From NCBI GenBank assembly GCA_019750455.1, contig JAIEOM010000056.1, positions 1-43,574 of the forward strand: a stretch of DNA of 43,574 bases. The letters are read 5' to 3'. The position numbers and the translations under genes are program-made. Below, piece by piece: positions 8,312-16,422 of this stretch. Position 1 is the first letter of the stretch, and each line of letters opens with the position of its first letter. The stretch is from Sphingomonadales bacterium (GTDB lineage Bacteria; Pseudomonadota; Alphaproteobacteria; Sphingomonadales; Sphingomonadaceae). A model generated the notes under the pieces. It saw only the letters and a list, made by a program, of their open reading frames with translations, made no database searches and was not told where the DNA came from.

Positions 8312-8341
8312 GCGCACTGCATCGTCAAAAATGCAGTGCGC
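8312..8341 (-). terminator. Perfect 11-base hairpin after the secreted-protein gene
   Basis: The arms GCGCACTGCAT (8312-8322) and ATGCAGTGCGC (8331-8341) are exact reverse complements around an 8-base loop. The hairpin begins about 33 bases past the stop of the minus-strand gene ending at 8374, so a terminator or 3'-end stabiliser is likely. There is no T-run after the stem, only TTTT inside the loop, so intrinsic termination is not assured. Confidence 0.45.
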
Positions 8342-8373
8342 TGTGCGGGCATCGGGGTGGCCCGGGCCGCCAA

Positions 8374-8739
8374 TCAACTGCGGTGGCAGATCACCACGAC
8401 ATGCATCGCCGCGTCCTTTTCGGCCAGCACGGGGGTGGCCCTGCCAGTCGGCGTTTGCGCAAGGACCGCCCGGAGTTCGCCCGGCAGCCGGTTTGCCATC
8501 ACCGTATCGCCATTGTTGATCCGCGCGCCCAGCGCCTTGCCGAGCCTGCGTGCCTCGCCGCAGGACCGGACCGCCTCGGTCTTCGCCCTGAAATCGGCAG
8601 GCGCGATCGTGGCGGAGCTCACCGACAGCTGCACGAAGCTGTAGACCGGCAAGGAGGAATAGCGCACGTCCTGCGCCATCACCCCGGCGGGAGCGAGCGC
8701 GGCGGCGATCAGGGCAACAGGGGCAAGGCGGCGCAGCAT
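8374..8739 (-). CDS. Small secreted protein with parvulin-like C-terminal tail
   Basis: The 121-residue product starts at the ATG at 8739 (GGAGATTGCC ahead of it) and has a signal peptide cleaved after about residue 22 (GVMAQ). The mature part contains two cysteines, one near the middle (VRSCGEARRLG) and one near the end (VVVICHR). The last 40 residues (PGELRAVLAQTPTGRATPVL, then a VVICHR end) resemble the terminal strand region of SurA/parvulin peptidyl-prolyl isomerases. The catalytic parvulin core is missing, so enzymatic activity is unlikely. It could be a degenerate chaperone fragment or an unrelated periplasmic protein. It is monocistronic. Confidence 0.6.
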   Translation of the reverse strand: MLRRLAPVALIAAALAPAGVMAQDVRYSSLPVYSFVQLSVSSATIAPADFRAKTEAVRSCGEARRLGKALGARINNGDTVMANRLPGELRAVLAQTPTGRATPVLAEKDAAMHVVVICHRS

Positions 8740-8809
8740 GGCAATCTCCTTCGGGTCACGAAGGTGATGCCAAACCACTGAATAGTCAATGAACTGCCGC
8801 CAGCGCGGC

Positions 8810-9625
8810 TTAACCCACGAAGGCCCGCTCGATCACGAATTGGCCGGGCTTGTTGTTCGCGCCCTCTTCGAAACCACGACGTTCCAGATCGGCGGCGTGG
8901 TCCTTGATCATCGCCATCGAGCCGCACAGCATCACGCGGTCCTCTTCGGGCACGAAGCGCTGCGGCCCCTTGCTCTGTTCGAACAGGCGGCCATCATCGA
9001 TCAGCGCCTGGATGCGGCCCTGCGTGCGGAACGGCTCGCGGGTCACGGTCGGCACGTAGATCATCCGCGCGCGGTCTTCGTCTTCCAGCAGCGGGTCGCC
9101 TTCGAGCTTGCTTTCCAGCAGCTCGCGATAGGCCAGCTCGTTCACGTTGCGCACGGAGTGCACCACGATCACTTCCTCGAACATCTGGTAGACCTCGGGA
9201 TCGCGCACGAGGCTCATGAAAGGCGCCAGCCCGGTGCCGGTCGAGAGCATGAACAGCCGCTTGCCCGGCAGCAGCGCGTCAGTGACCAGCGTGCCGGTCG
9301 GCTTCTTGCCGAGGTAGATCGGGTCGCCCACCTTGATGTGCTGGAGCCGCGAGGTCAGCGGGCCGTCCTGCACCTTGATCGACAGGAACTCCAGCTCCTC
9401 GGCGTAAGAGGGCGAGGCGACCGAATAGGCGCGCAGCAGCGGCTTGCCGTTGTCACCGGGCAGGCCGATCATCACAAATTCTCCCGAGCGGAAGCGGAAG
9501 GACGCCGGGCGCGTCATCTTCAGGCTGAACAGCCCGTCGCACCAGTGGTGGACATCGGTGATGGTCTCGACAGAGAGCGCCGCGCTTTCGGTGAACTGGT
9601 CGCGGTCGATGATGGGCTGGTTCAA
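8810..9625 (-). CDS. fpr: Ferredoxin--NADP reductase (FPR type)
   Basis: This 271-residue enzyme of the bacterial subclass I FNR family has FAD-binding RAYSVASP at 65-72, NADP-binding GTGLAPF at 130-136, a CGSMAM nucleotide motif, and the C-terminal extension ending VIERAFVG that is typical of alphaproteobacterial FPR. It moves electrons between NADP(H) and ferredoxin or flavodoxin, serving oxidative-stress defence and supply of reduced ferredoxin. The start is a TTG at 9625 with GAGG seven bases upstream; no ATG is available nearby. It is a single gene, separated by 131 bases from the iron transporter. Reduced ferredoxin is the presumed donor for the nitrogenase-like reductases in this cluster, but that link is inference. 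Confidence 0.93.
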   Translation of the reverse strand: MNQPIIDRDQFTESAALSVETITDVHHWCDGLFSLKMTRPASFRFRSGEFVMIGLPGDNGKPLLRAYSVASPSYAEELEFLSIKVQDGPLTSRLQHIKVGDPIYLGKKPTGTLVTDALLPGKRLFMLSTGTGLAPFMSLVRDPEVYQMFEEVIVVHSVRNVNELAYRELLESKLEGDPLLEDEDRARMIYVPTVTREPFRTQGRIQALIDDGRLFEQSKGPQRFVPEEDRVMLCGSMAMIKDHAADLERRGFEEGANNKPGQFVIERAFVG

Positions 9626-9756
9626 AACGGGCCTCGGATACAGCTATGGGCCGCCCGGAAGGGCAGCGGGAATGGGGGCGCAAATGGACGACAAGTGCGC
9701 GCCCATCAAGACAGATTAGCGATAGGGCGTGAAAGCGGGCCTTGAATTGCGGCGGA

Positions 9757-10806
9757 TCAATTCCAGCCGGCCGCGTTGTAAAGCTCCACTGCGCGGGCCT
9801 GATTGCGGCCGATTTCGGCAGCGGGCAGCGGGTCCGCCTTGAACTGCCCCAGCGCTTCCACCGCCGAAGTCGGCGCGAGACCCTTGGCCGCGGGGTATTC
9901 GTTATTGCCGTTCGCGAGATATTTCTGCGCGCTTTCCGACGTCAGATATTCGAGGAACTTGACCGCATTTTCGCGGTTGGGCGCGGTCTTCACCACGCCT
10001 GCGCCGCTGAGGTTCACATGCGTTCCGGTGGTCGCCTGATTGGGGAAGATCACCCCGATCCCATCCAGCACGGCGCGCTTTTCCGGCGTGTCGAAGCGGG
10101 CGAGGTAGTAGGTGTTGACCAGCGAGATATCGCACTCGCCCGCGGCCACCGCCTCGATGTTCGACATGTCGTTGCCTTGCGGCGCGCGCTTGAAATTGGC
10201 GACGACTCCCTTGGCCCATTCCCCCGCCTTCGCCTCGCCATCATGCGCGATCATGCTGGCGAGCAGCGCGATGTTGTAGATGCTGGACGAGGACCGCATG
10301 CAGATTCGGCCCTTGAATTCGGGCTTGGCGAGATCCTCGTAGGTCTCCAGCCCCGTAGGCGCGCCCTTGGCCTTGTTGTAGATGATGATCCGCGCCCGCG
10401 TGGTCAGGCCGAACCAGCGGTTCTGCGGATCGCGCAGGGAAGCCGGAATACGCTCGGCCAGCACCGGCGAATCAACCGGGGCGAGCACCCCCGCCTCCTC
10501 CGCGCGCCACAGCCGCCCGGCATCGACGGTGATGAACAGGTCCGCCGGGCTGAACTCGCCTTCGGCAGAGATGCGTTCGAGCAGGGCGTCGGCCTCGGCC
10601 TCGATGCGGTTGACCTTGATGCCGGTTTCGCAGGTGAATTCCTCGTAGAGCGCAAGGTCGGTATCGTAGTGGCGCGAGGAATATACATTCACCTCGCCCG
10701 CAGCGGCGGCGCAGGCGGCCTTGCTCTCGCCCCCGCCCTGATCGGCGCAGGCGGCAAGTGCGGCAAGGCTGACGCTGGCAAGCGCGGCGAGGCAGAGGTT
10801 TTTCAT
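9757..10806 (-). CDS. fbpA: Ferric iron ABC transporter, substrate-binding lipoprotein
   Basis: The 349-residue product carries a lipoprotein signal (LAALAAC, Cys20) and the transferrin-like FbpA/FutA fold: EVNVYSSRHYDTD near 38-50, RIIIYNK near 139-145, and the tandem tyrosines Tyr233-Tyr234 (NTYYLARF) that bind ferric iron in this family. It should capture periplasmic ferric iron for the permease and ATPase encoded next to it. It has its own promoter region with a Fur-like palindrome at 10831-10847, 64 bases separating it from the ATPase gene upstream. The symbol follows family usage (fbpA/afuA/futA). Confidence 0.9.
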   Translation of the reverse strand: MKNLCLAALASVSLAALAACADQGGGESKAACAAAAGEVNVYSSRHYDTDLALYEEFTCETGIKVNRIEAEADALLERISAEGEFSPADLFITVDAGRLWRAEEAGVLAPVDSPVLAERIPASLRDPQNRWFGLTTRARIIIYNKAKGAPTGLETYEDLAKPEFKGRICMRSSSSIYNIALLASMIAHDGEAKAGEWAKGVVANFKRAPQGNDMSNIEAVAAGECDISLVNTYYLARFDTPEKRAVLDGIGVIFPNQATTGTHVNLSGAGVVKTAPNRENAVKFLEYLTSESAQKYLANGNNEYPAAKGLAPTSAVEALGQFKADPLPAAEIGRNQARAVELYNAAGWN

Positions 10807-10830
10807 GGTGAGAGGCTTTCGCGAGATTTG

Positions 10831-10847
10831 TTGCGAATGACTTGCAA
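10831..10847 (-). promoter_or_regulatory. Fur-like palindrome upstream of fbpA
   Basis: TTGCGAATGACTTGCAA is an imperfect palindrome (TTGCnAnTnAnTnGCAA) resembling alphaproteobacterial Fur/iron-box operators. It lies 25 bases upstream of the fbpA start and next to AATATTA. Its position fits iron-repressed transcription of the binding protein independently of the upstream ATPase gene. Which regulator binds (Fur, Irr or another) cannot be decided from sequence. Confidence 0.55.
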
Positions 10848-10870
10848 TATTATCCGTCACCGCGCAAGGC

Positions 10871-11893
10871 CTAATAGCGCGCGAAGGCCCGGACGCTGCC
10901 CGGATCGGGAATGACGCTGTAGGTCTTGCCCGGATCGACCGGCAGCACGGTTTCCACGGTGATCGCCGCCCCGTCCGCGCCGTCCAGCAGGACGCGGTTA
11001 CGGGGGCCGAGCGGGTGGATATCGCGCACCCGCCCGCCGCGCACATCCGCTACCGGCACCAGCCGGTCGGCCTGCACCAGCAGATCGAGCAGCGCCGCCT
11101 CCTCCGGCAGTTCACCGCCGAGGCTTTCGAAGGGCCACAATCCGAACGGCGTATCCAACCCCCCTTCCGCGACCATCCCGGGCACCACCTGCGCGCCCGA
11201 AAAGATCGCCCCGACCGCGGCGGTCGCAGGGGCCTCGTGCAGTTCCAGCGGCGTGCCGAACTGGACGATGCGCCCGGCCTCCATCACCGCGATCCGGTCC
11301 GCGATGTCGAGCGCCTCGGCAGGGTCGTGGGTGACAAGGATAACCGTCGTCCCCGCCTCGCGCAGCAGGATGCGGCATTCACGGCGCAAGCTCCGGCGCA
11401 GCACGATATCGACGCTGGCGAAGGGCTCGTCCATCAGCAGCACCGCTGGCCCGGGCGCCATCGCCCGGGCCAGCGCGGCGCGCTGCTGCTGGCCGCCCGA
11501 AAGCTCGTGCGGATAGCGTGCGCCCATGCCAGCAAGGCCCACCCGCGCCAGCCAGCCATCCGCCTCTCCCCGCCGCTCGCGCGGGAGGCCGAAGGCGACA
11601 TTGGCGGCCAGCGTCATATGCGGGAACAGCGCGCCATCCTGGAACACCAGCCCGACCGGGCGCGCTTCGGGCGGAGGATTGTGCGCGGCGTCGGCCAGCA
11701 CCTCGTCGCCCAATACAATCTCGCCTTGCTGCACCCGCAGCAGCCCCGCCGCGAGGCCGAGCAGTGTTGACTTCCCGCAACCCGACGCGCCAAGCAGGCA
11801 GGTGATCTCACCCGTCGGCGCGGTGAAGGCAATGTCCTCCAACGCCCGCACCGCTCCGTAAGCATGGCCAATATGACGAAATTCGAGGCTCAA
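10871..11893 (-). CDS. fbpC: Ferric iron ABC transporter, ATP-binding protein
   Basis: This 340-residue ATPase has Walker A GASGCGKST (35-43), signature LSGGQQQRAALARAM, Walker B VLLMDEP followed by FASVD, and a C-terminal TOBE-like region (about 240-340) as in FbpC/PotA/CysA-type proteins. It powers the permease encoded by the divergent neighbour. No ATG is available: the family N terminus MSLEFRHIG begins at a TTG (11893-11891). That codon shares base 11893 with the ATG of the permease gene, leaving no intergenic DNA for conventional promoters. Downstream fbpA follows after 64 bases. Confidence 0.92.
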   Translation of the reverse strand: MSLEFRHIGHAYGAVRALEDIAFTAPTGEITCLLGASGCGKSTLLGLAAGLLRVQQGEIVLGDEVLADAAHNPPPEARPVGLVFQDGALFPHMTLAANVAFGLPRERRGEADGWLARVGLAGMGARYPHELSGGQQQRAALARAMAPGPAVLLMDEPFASVDIVLRRSLRRECRILLREAGTTVILVTHDPAEALDIADRIAVMEAGRIVQFGTPLELHEAPATAAVGAIFSGAQVVPGMVAEGGLDTPFGLWPFESLGGELPEEAALLDLLVQADRLVPVADVRGGRVRDIHPLGPRNRVLLDGADGAAITVETVLPVDPGKTYSVIPDPGSVRAFARY

Positions 11894-13581
11894 TGGCGCT
11901 GTCCGCAGGATTACAGGTGAGCCGCCTTAGGCAATTTGCCGGCAGTTCCGCAAGCAGGGGCGCGGGCGCGGGCGGCTGGACGCTCGCTGCGCTGGTGCTT
12001 GCGGCGCTGGCAGGGTTGCCGGTTGCCGCGATCCTGTATGCGGCGCTGGGCGGCGGCGGGGAATCGATCGGCACACTCGCGGGCACGGTGCTGCCGACTT
12101 ACGTCGCCAACACCGGATTGCTGATGGCGCTGGCGGGCGGGATTGCCGCAGTGACGGGGACAGGCTGCGCGTGGCTGGTCGCCGCGACCCGCTTTCCCGG
12201 GCGGCGCATCCTGAACTGGGCGCTGGTCCTGCCGCTGGCGCTGCCGGCCTATCTGGCCGCCTATGTCTATGCCGCGATGCTGGACTTTGCCGGGCCTGTG
12301 CAGAGCGCCCTGCGTACCGCCGCCGGATGGGGTGCGGAGGATTACTGGTTCCCGGACATCCGCTCGCTGGGCGGCGGGGCCTTCGTGCTCGGCATCGTGC
12401 TCTACCCTTACGTCTATCTCCTCGCCCGGACCGCCTTTTCCACCCAGAGCCTCACCCAGTTCCGCGCCGCCCGCAGCCTTGGGGCCGCGCCGTCCCGCGC
12501 GTTCTGGCAAGTCGCCCTGCCCGCCGCGCGCCCGGCCATCGCAGGGAGCCTCGCGCTGGTGCTGATGGAGGTGCTCGCCGATTTCGGCGTGGCCGAATAT
12601 TTCGCGATCCCCACCTTCTCCACCGGCATCTTCAGAAGCTGGCTGGCAATGGGTGACAAGGCCGCCGCGCTGAAACTCGCCGCCGTCATGCTGCTGTTCG
12701 TCATCGCGCTGGTGGCGTGGGAGGCGCACACGCGGCGCGGGCGCAGCGACAGCCGCGATGGGCTCGCCACCCGCCGTGACGCCGAGCCGCTCGTCCACCT
12801 TTCGCCGCTGGGCAAGGTAATAGCGCTCGCGGCCTGTCTTGCGCCGGTGCTGCTCGGCTTCGTCATCCCTGCCGCCTATCTGGTGAGCCTTGCCCTGACC
12901 CCGACCGCACAGAGTTCCGCCGGAGACCTTGCGACCTATCTGCGCGGGAGCCTCTGGCTGGGCCTCGCCGTGGCGATCCTGTGCGTGGCGGCCGCGCTGC
13001 TGCTCGCCTTTGCGCGCGCGCGGTCATCCTCGCCCGTCACCGCGAGCGCGATCCGGCTGGCGACGCTGGGATATGCCCTGCCCGGCGCGCTGCTCGCCGT
13101 CGGCCTGCTCGCCCCGCTTGGTGCTTTCGATGTCACGGTGACGCGCTTTGCCCGCGACAGCCTCGGCTGGGGGGGCGGGTTGCTGCTGACGGGGACCAGC
13201 GCGGTGCTGGTCTATGCGCTGTCGGTGCGGTTCATGACGGTCGCCTACAACAGCATCAGCGGAGGCCTGGCGCGCATCCCACCGGGTCTCGATGCGGCGG
13301 CGCGCAGCCTCGGCGCTGCACCCTCGCGGGTGCTGGCGCGCATCTACGCCCCGCTGCTCGCCCCCAGCCTTGCCGGTGCCGCCGCGCTGGTGTTCATCGA
13401 CACCCTGCGCGAACTGCCCGCCACGCTGATCCTGCGCCCCTTCAACCTCGAAACCCTCGCCACCCGCACCTACCGCCTCGCAGGCGACGAGCGGCTGGTG
13501 GAGGCGGCGATTCCGGCGCTGATCCTGCTGGCGGCGGGACTGCTGCCGGTGCTGGTGCTGAACCGTCTGGGCAAGCGGTAA
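11893..13581 (+). CDS. fbpB: Ferric iron ABC transporter, fused permease
   Basis: The 562-residue protein has about 12 membrane helices in two homologous halves. Each half has a cytoplasmic EAA-type loop (ARSLGAAPSRAFWQVALP in the first, ARSLGAAPSRVLARIYAP in the second) that docks the ATPase. This fused layout is typical of FbpB/SfuB permeases. The ATG at 11893 has GAGG just upstream. A GTG at 11917 with AGGA six bases ahead is an alternative that would remove the start-codon overlap with fbpC. It is transcribed divergently from fbpC-fbpA, unlike the usual collinear fbpABC operon. Confidence 0.92.
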   Translation: MALSAGLQVSRLRQFAGSSASRGAGAGGWTLAALVLAALAGLPVAAILYAALGGGGESIGTLAGTVLPTYVANTGLLMALAGGIAAVTGTGCAWLVAATRFPGRRILNWALVLPLALPAYLAAYVYAAMLDFAGPVQSALRTAAGWGAEDYWFPDIRSLGGGAFVLGIVLYPYVYLLARTAFSTQSLTQFRAARSLGAAPSRAFWQVALPAARPAIAGSLALVLMEVLADFGVAEYFAIPTFSTGIFRSWLAMGDKAAALKLAAVMLLFVIALVAWEAHTRRGRSDSRDGLATRRDAEPLVHLSPLGKVIALAACLAPVLLGFVIPAAYLVSLALTPTAQSSAGDLATYLRGSLWLGLAVAILCVAAALLLAFARARSSSPVTASAIRLATLGYALPGALLAVGLLAPLGAFDVTVTRFARDSLGWGGGLLLTGTSAVLVYALSVRFMTVAYNSISGGLARIPPGLDAAARSLGAAPSRVLARIYAPLLAPSLAGAAALVFIDTLRELPATLILRPFNLETLATRTYRLAGDERLVEAAIPALILLAAGLLPVLVLNRLGKR

Positions 13582-13591
13582 GACCCCATCT

Positions 13592-13656
13592 CCGTTCGTG
13601 TCGAGCGGAATCGAGACACCTCGCGAACGCATCTCGGCTTCGCCCGAGGCGAACGG
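13592..13656. repeat. Sphingomonad-type palindromic intergenic repeat
   Basis: The segment is bounded by CCGTTCG and CGAACGG and contains an inner GTGTC...GACAC pair around GTGTCGAGCGGAATCGAG. Elements of the type CGTTCGTGTCGAGCgaarTCGAGACAC are common between genes in sphingomonad genomes. Only one copy is in this window. It may act as an mRNA 3' structure for fbpB. Confidence 0.5.
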
Positions 13657-13669
13657 GCTTTGGGAAATG

Positions 13670-13687
13670 TGTCCAACCGCCTTGTCA
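13670..13687 (+). promoter_or_regulatory. Variant PpsR/CrtJ operator upstream of bchI
   Basis: TGTCCAACCGCCTTGTCA fits TGT-N12-ACA with one mismatch (TCA). It shares the left half TGTCCAA with the exact operators at 21113 and 22288, and lies 46 bases before the bchI start. Another TGTCC half-site follows at 13696-13700. Confidence 0.45.
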
Positions 13688-13732
13688 CTTTAGCTTGTCC
13701 AAACTCCTCCGAAGGTCCACAAGCATAGACAC

Positions 13733-14734
13733 ATGGCACGCTTCCCCTTCTCCGCAATCGTCGCTCAGGACGAGATGAAACAGGCCCTGCTGATTGCAGC
13801 GGTGGACCCGAGCATCGGTGGGGTGATGGTGTTCGGCGATCGCGGCACGGGCAAGAGCACCGCCGCGCGCGCGCTCGCCGGGCTGTTGCCGCCAATCATG
13901 GCTGCCGAGGGATGCCCCTACGGCGCCTCGAAGGAGGATCAGGCCCGCTATCCCGAAGTCTGCGGACAGGGCAAGCTGGTCAAGCGCCCCGTCCCCTTCG
14001 TCGACATGCCGCTGGGCGCGACAGAGGACCGCGTGATCGGCAGCCTTGATCTGGAACGGGCGCTGCGTTCGGGCGAGAAGGCGTTCGAACCCGGCCTGCT
14101 CGCAAAGGCCCACCGCGGGTTCCTCTACATCGACGAGATCAACCTGCTCGAAGATCACCTTGTCGACCTGCTACTCGATGTCGCGGCTTCGGGCGAGAAC
14201 GTGGTGGAACGTGAAGGCCTGTCGGTCCGCCACCCGGCCAAATTCGTGCTGATCGGCAGCGGCAACCCCGAAGAGGGCGAATTGCGCCCGCAATTGCTCG
14301 ACCGGTTCGGACTGTCGGTGGAAGTGCGCACCCCCAAGGATATCGAAACCCGCATCGCGATCATGAAGCTGGTCGCCGAGAACGAGGCCGATCCCGAAGG
14401 CTTCGCCGCGCGCTGGGCCGATGCGGACGAAGCGATCCTCAAGCGCGTCGCCAAGGGCAAGGCGCGCCTGCCCAAGCTTAGTCCGGGCGAAGATGTGCTG
14501 CGCGATGCGGCCGAGCTGTGCCTTGCGGTGGGCGCCGATGGGTTGCGCGGCGAGCTGACCCTGATGCGCGCCGCCCGCGCGCTGGCGGCGCTGGAAGGCG
14601 CGAAGAGCGTCACCCGCAAGCACCTGATCGCCATCGCCCCTTCGGCCCTGCGTCACCGCTTGCGGCGTGATGTGCTGGACGAGACCGGCTCCACCGTGCG
14701 CATCACCCGGGCGATTGCCGAGCTGTTCGGATGA
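13733..14734 (+). CDS. bchI: Magnesium chelatase AAA+ subunit BchI
   Basis: This 333-residue AAA+ ATPase has Walker A GDRGTGKST (35-43), Walker B FLYIDEINLLEDH, sensor 1 (IGSGNPEEG), and an arginine-rich C-terminal lid (RHRLRRDVLD). With BchD and BchH it inserts magnesium into protoporphyrin IX, the first committed step of bacteriochlorophyll synthesis. The length is normal for the family. It opens the bchI-bchD-bchO operon, and its stop overlaps the bchD start by four bases. A variant PpsR operator lies just upstream. The ribosome site before the ATG is weak. Confidence 0.98.
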   Translation: MARFPFSAIVAQDEMKQALLIAAVDPSIGGVMVFGDRGTGKSTAARALAGLLPPIMAAEGCPYGASKEDQARYPEVCGQGKLVKRPVPFVDMPLGATEDRVIGSLDLERALRSGEKAFEPGLLAKAHRGFLYIDEINLLEDHLVDLLLDVAASGENVVEREGLSVRHPAKFVLIGSGNPEEGELRPQLLDRFGLSVEVRTPKDIETRIAIMKLVAENEADPEGFAARWADADEAILKRVAKGKARLPKLSPGEDVLRDAAELCLAVGADGLRGELTLMRAARALAALEGAKSVTRKHLIAIAPSALRHRLRRDVLDETGSTVRITRAIAELFG

Positions 14735-16422
14735 CCCCCGGCGAGCCTGCCGATCCGCTGGAAGATGCGGTGCTGGCGGCGCGGCTGTTCACTCTCGCGC
14801 CTCACACCTTCAAGGGGATGACCCTGCGCGGCAGCAGCCCCGCGCGCGAGGCGCTGGTTGTCGCCCTCGCCGGGGCGATCCCGCTGCGCCGCCTGCCCGG
14901 CCATGTCGATGACGAACGGTTGCTGGGCGGAATCGATCTCGCCAGCAGCCTCGCTGCGGGCCGTCCGGTGCACCAGACAGGCCTGATCGAGGAAGCCCGC
15001 GGGGGTGCTCTCATCGCGGGAATGGCCGAACGGATGGACGGCAGCATCGCCGGGCGTTTGGCACAGGCATTGGATGACGGCGAGACCGCGCTCGTGTTGC
15101 TGGACGATGCCGCCGAGCCCGAAGAAGCCCCGCCCGCCAGCCTGACAGAACGCCTCGCCTTCGCCTGCGATCTGTCCGCCTCGCGCCGCTGGCAAGGGGT
15201 GGTGCTGGAGCCATGTGCAGGGAGCCTCGCGGCGGTCGAACCGCTCGATGATGCCGCCCACCGCGCCCTCGCCGTCACTGCCGAGGCGCTGGGCGTCGAC
15301 TCCCTGCGCGCGCTGATCTTCGCTGGCGAGGCTGCGCGCGGCCTTGCGGCGCTGGCGGGACGCACTGCCGCCGACAAGGCAGACCTTGCCGGAGCCGTGC
15401 GCCTCGTCCTGGCCCCGCGCGCCACCCGCCTGCCGCCGCAGGAACAGGACGCCCCGCCCGAAGACACCCCGCCCCCGCCCCCCGATGGCGAGCGCGACGA
15501 CAGCACCGACAACGAACAGCACCAGTCGGACCCCGATCTTTCCGAAATCCTCGTCGAAGCGGCCAAGGCGGCGATCCCGGCTGGGCTGCTGGAACAGCTC
15601 GCCAGCGGCAAGGCTCCGCGCCGCGCGTCGTCGAGCGGCACCGGGCAGAAGCGCAAGGCAGCAACCCGCGGCAAGCCGCTGGGCGCGCGTCCGGGGATGC
15701 CGCGCGGCGGCGCGAAGCTGGCGCTGATCGATTCCCTGCGCGCCGCCGTGCCGTGGCAGGCCGTCCGCCGCCGGGAGGCAGGCGGGGACAGCGCCTCCGC
15801 GATCATAATGCGCAAGGAAGACCTGCGCATCCGCCGCTTCGAGGAACGCACCGCGCGCGTGACGATCTTCGCGGTCGATGCCAGCGGCTCGGCGGCAGCG
15901 GCACGACTGGCCGAGGCCAAGGGCGCGGTCGAACTGATGCTCGCGCAGGCCTATGTCACCCGGTCCGAAGTCGCTCTGGTTGCCTTCCGGGGGACGAGCG
16001 CCGAACTGCTGCTGCCCCCCACCCGCTCGCTGACGCGGGCACGGCGCACGCTTGCCGAACTGCCCGGCGGCGGGGGCACGCCTCTGGCGCTCGGGCTCAA
16101 TGCCGCGCGCGAGGTTGCCGAAGCGGTGATTGCCAAGGGCCGCAGCGCCGCGCTGGTGATCCTCACCGATGGCCGCGCCAATATTGCCGCCGATGGTTCG
16201 GCAGGCCGCCCGCAGGCGATGCTGGATGCCGAAACCGCCGCCCGGGCCATCGCCCTGCGCGGGATCGACAGCCTCGTGATCGACATTTCGGCCCGCCCCG
16301 GCCCCGAAGGCGCGACGCTGGCCGGGGCGCTGGGCGGGCGCTTCCTTGCCCTGCCCCGTGCCGACGCGCGGATGCTGCAAGCCGCGATCAACGCTGTCCA
16401 ACCCTCGGCCCGCGCGGCATGA
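14731..16422 (+). CDS. bchD: Magnesium chelatase subunit BchD
   Basis: The 563-residue subunit has an inactive AAA+-like N half (about 1-225; no Walker A), an acidic Pro-rich linker (about 230-270), and a C-terminal von Willebrand A domain. The metal-ion-dependent adhesion site is DASGS at 383-387, with GGGTPLALGL and LTDGRAN later. BchD bridges the BchI motor ring and the porphyrin-binding BchH. The start overlaps bchI (ATGA-type) and the stop overlaps bchO by ATGA, indicating translational coupling. Confidence 0.97.
   Translation: MTPGEPADPLEDAVLAARLFTLAPHTFKGMTLRGSSPAREALVVALAGAIPLRRLPGHVDDERLLGGIDLASSLAAGRPVHQTGLIEEARGGALIAGMAERMDGSIAGRLAQALDDGETALVLLDDAAEPEEAPPASLTERLAFACDLSASRRWQGVVLEPCAGSLAAVEPLDDAAHRALAVTAEALGVDSLRALIFAGEAARGLAALAGRTAADKADLAGAVRLVLAPRATRLPPQEQDAPPEDTPPPPPDGERDDSTDNEQHQSDPDLSEILVEAAKAAIPAGLLEQLASGKAPRRASSSGTGQKRKAATRGKPLGARPGMPRGGAKLALIDSLRAAVPWQAVRRREAGGDSASAIIMRKEDLRIRRFEERTARVTIFAVDASGSAAAARLAEAKGAVELMLAQAYVTRSEVALVAFRGTSAELLLPPTRSLTRARRTLAELPGGGGTPLALGLNAAREVAEAVIAKGRSAALVILTDGRANIAADGSAGRPQAMLDAETAARAIALRGIDSLVIDISARPGPEGATLAGALGGRFLALPRADARMLQAAINAVQPSARAA

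Larger units (their letters stand above)
7909..8373. other. 465-base gene-free interval
   Basis: No convincing gene was found here. The ORFs that cross it on both strands have atypical composition and lack ribosome sites. It holds the leader of the response regulator gene (AT-rich patch at 8020-8040), the TTTACAT tandem element at 8081-8098, a short TCCGG/CCGGA hairpin at 8249-8264, and a strong 11-base inverted repeat at 8312-8341. Confidence 0.6.

Noticed and set aside
8038..8781. 247-codon plus-strand ORF
   Set aside because: It is antisense to the secreted-protein gene, which has a signal peptide and ribosome site; the plus-strand product is Arg/His-rich with no recognisable domain.
14653..16401. 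582-codon minus-strand ORF
   Set aside because: It lies entirely antisense to bchD, whose AAA+/linker/VWA structure is clear; long antisense frames are common at this GC content.
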